The notes under the pieces were generated by a model. The model ran no database searches. It was not told the origin of the DNA and saw only the letters and a list, made by a program, of their open reading frames with translations. This document shows, in pieces, positions 14,516 to 64,000 of a DNA stretch of 64,000 nucleotides. The DNA comes from Phalacrocorax aristotelis (taxonomy: Eukaryota > Chordata > Aves > Suliformes > Phalacrocoracidae). A program made the translations under genes and the position numbers. Position 1 is the stretch's first letter. Each line of letters begins with the position of its first letter. The stretch lies in the NCBI RefSeq assembly GCF_949628215.1, contig NC_134277.1, positions 90,509,963 to 90,573,962 on the forward strand. Reading direction: 5' to 3'.

Positions 14516-14986
14516 GAGCAAGAAATTCTGAACTTTGAAACAAAAACAGGAAGAGCAGCAAATTTACTTTTATGAATTCCCAGCTTGATCTGCTGCAAAG
14601 AAAAAAATTCCAAGGGGCTGAAGTTTCCTTCACTTCTAAAATAAAAGAAAACAGAACCCACAAAGGAACAGATGTAGCCACAGCAAAAAAAGCCACAGCG
14701 TTTGTGAATGTCCTTGCAGTTCTACTGTCAGAGCTGCTTCGGCACTGTATGAACCATTGTGGGAAGGCAGAAAACAAACTTCCACATTTAATAAGGCTTC
14801 ACAGATAAGCACAACTACTTCTTGAAGATGGACTGAACCACCACACAAAGAAACATGCAAAGAAGTCAGCTGCAGATATTTGGCAACACCAATAAAACGA
14901 TGTGCTGGACGCTGGTCTCCATCCCTCAAGTCGAGTGGCACTCACTCAGTTTGTCTGAACAGGGAAGGTCATTTTGGCATCTGCCA

Positions 14987-64000
<49,014 letters not shown>

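Larger units (their letters stand above)
12915..14986 (-). other. TENT4A: TENT4A 3' untranslated region (about 2.07 kb)
   Basis: It starts after the TAA stop. The far end is inferred from AATAAA (12934-12939) followed about 15-20 bases later by a CA-type cleavage context and a T/G-rich stretch. Another AATAAA lies upstream at 13070-13075. A UGUAAAUA element (14508-14515) fits a Pumilio site. The open frames in this interval on both strands look like chance and resemble no family I know. The exact end is uncertain by tens of bases. Confidence 0.7.

Overview
The window is vertebrate genomic DNA, almost certainly from a bird. It is AT-rich and intron-rich, and its recognisable repeats are CR1-type LINEs, including several with the octamer-like ATTCTGTG tail typical of avian CR1. 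No bacterial, viral or plasmid gene organisation is visible. The species cannot be fixed from the sequence.

One protein-coding gene is supported, and it lies on the minus strand. It is TENT4A (also called PAPD7, POLS or TRF4-1), a non-canonical poly(A) polymerase of the TRF4 nucleotidyltransferase family. Eleven coding exons can be placed with GT/AG boundaries, and the reading phase is consistent across every junction. They run from 61361 (codons just after the Gly of the GLHEE motif) to the stop codon at 14987-14989, giving 493 residues. The first coding exon or exons lie beyond position 64000. The catalytic core sits in five small exons between 56279 and 61361, followed by the central domain (54992-55205, 48352-48478, 39908-40008). 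The serine-rich and Pro/Gln-containing tail follows (39478-39650, 27346-27504), and a terminal exon at 15166 holds the basic C-terminus and a long 3'UTR to about 12915. The last two introns to the left are 12 kb each.

Two points stand out inside this gene. Between exons 27346-27504 and 14987-15166, on the gene strand, lies a sequence (about 24898-25058) clearly related to the ~55-residue exon that mammalian TENT4A has at this place. Here it carries an apparent one-base deletion near its acceptor, a stop, and no good donor. Skipping it keeps the frame, so this lineage appears to have lost, or to be losing, an exon. Second, a 59-77 bp open segment at 61678-61754 in the upstream intron has its own ATG, a good donor and the right phase to join exon 61238-61361, and so could be an alternative first exon.

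Layout: 1-12914 is intergenic DNA downstream of TENT4A with a few CR1 remnants; 12915-14986 is the 3'UTR; 14987-61361 holds the exons and introns; 61362-64000 is the upstream intron. CR1 copies of at least three ages are scattered through the introns and the intergenic region. Outside the gene and the LINE copies I found no RNA gene, CRISPR, or other organised system.
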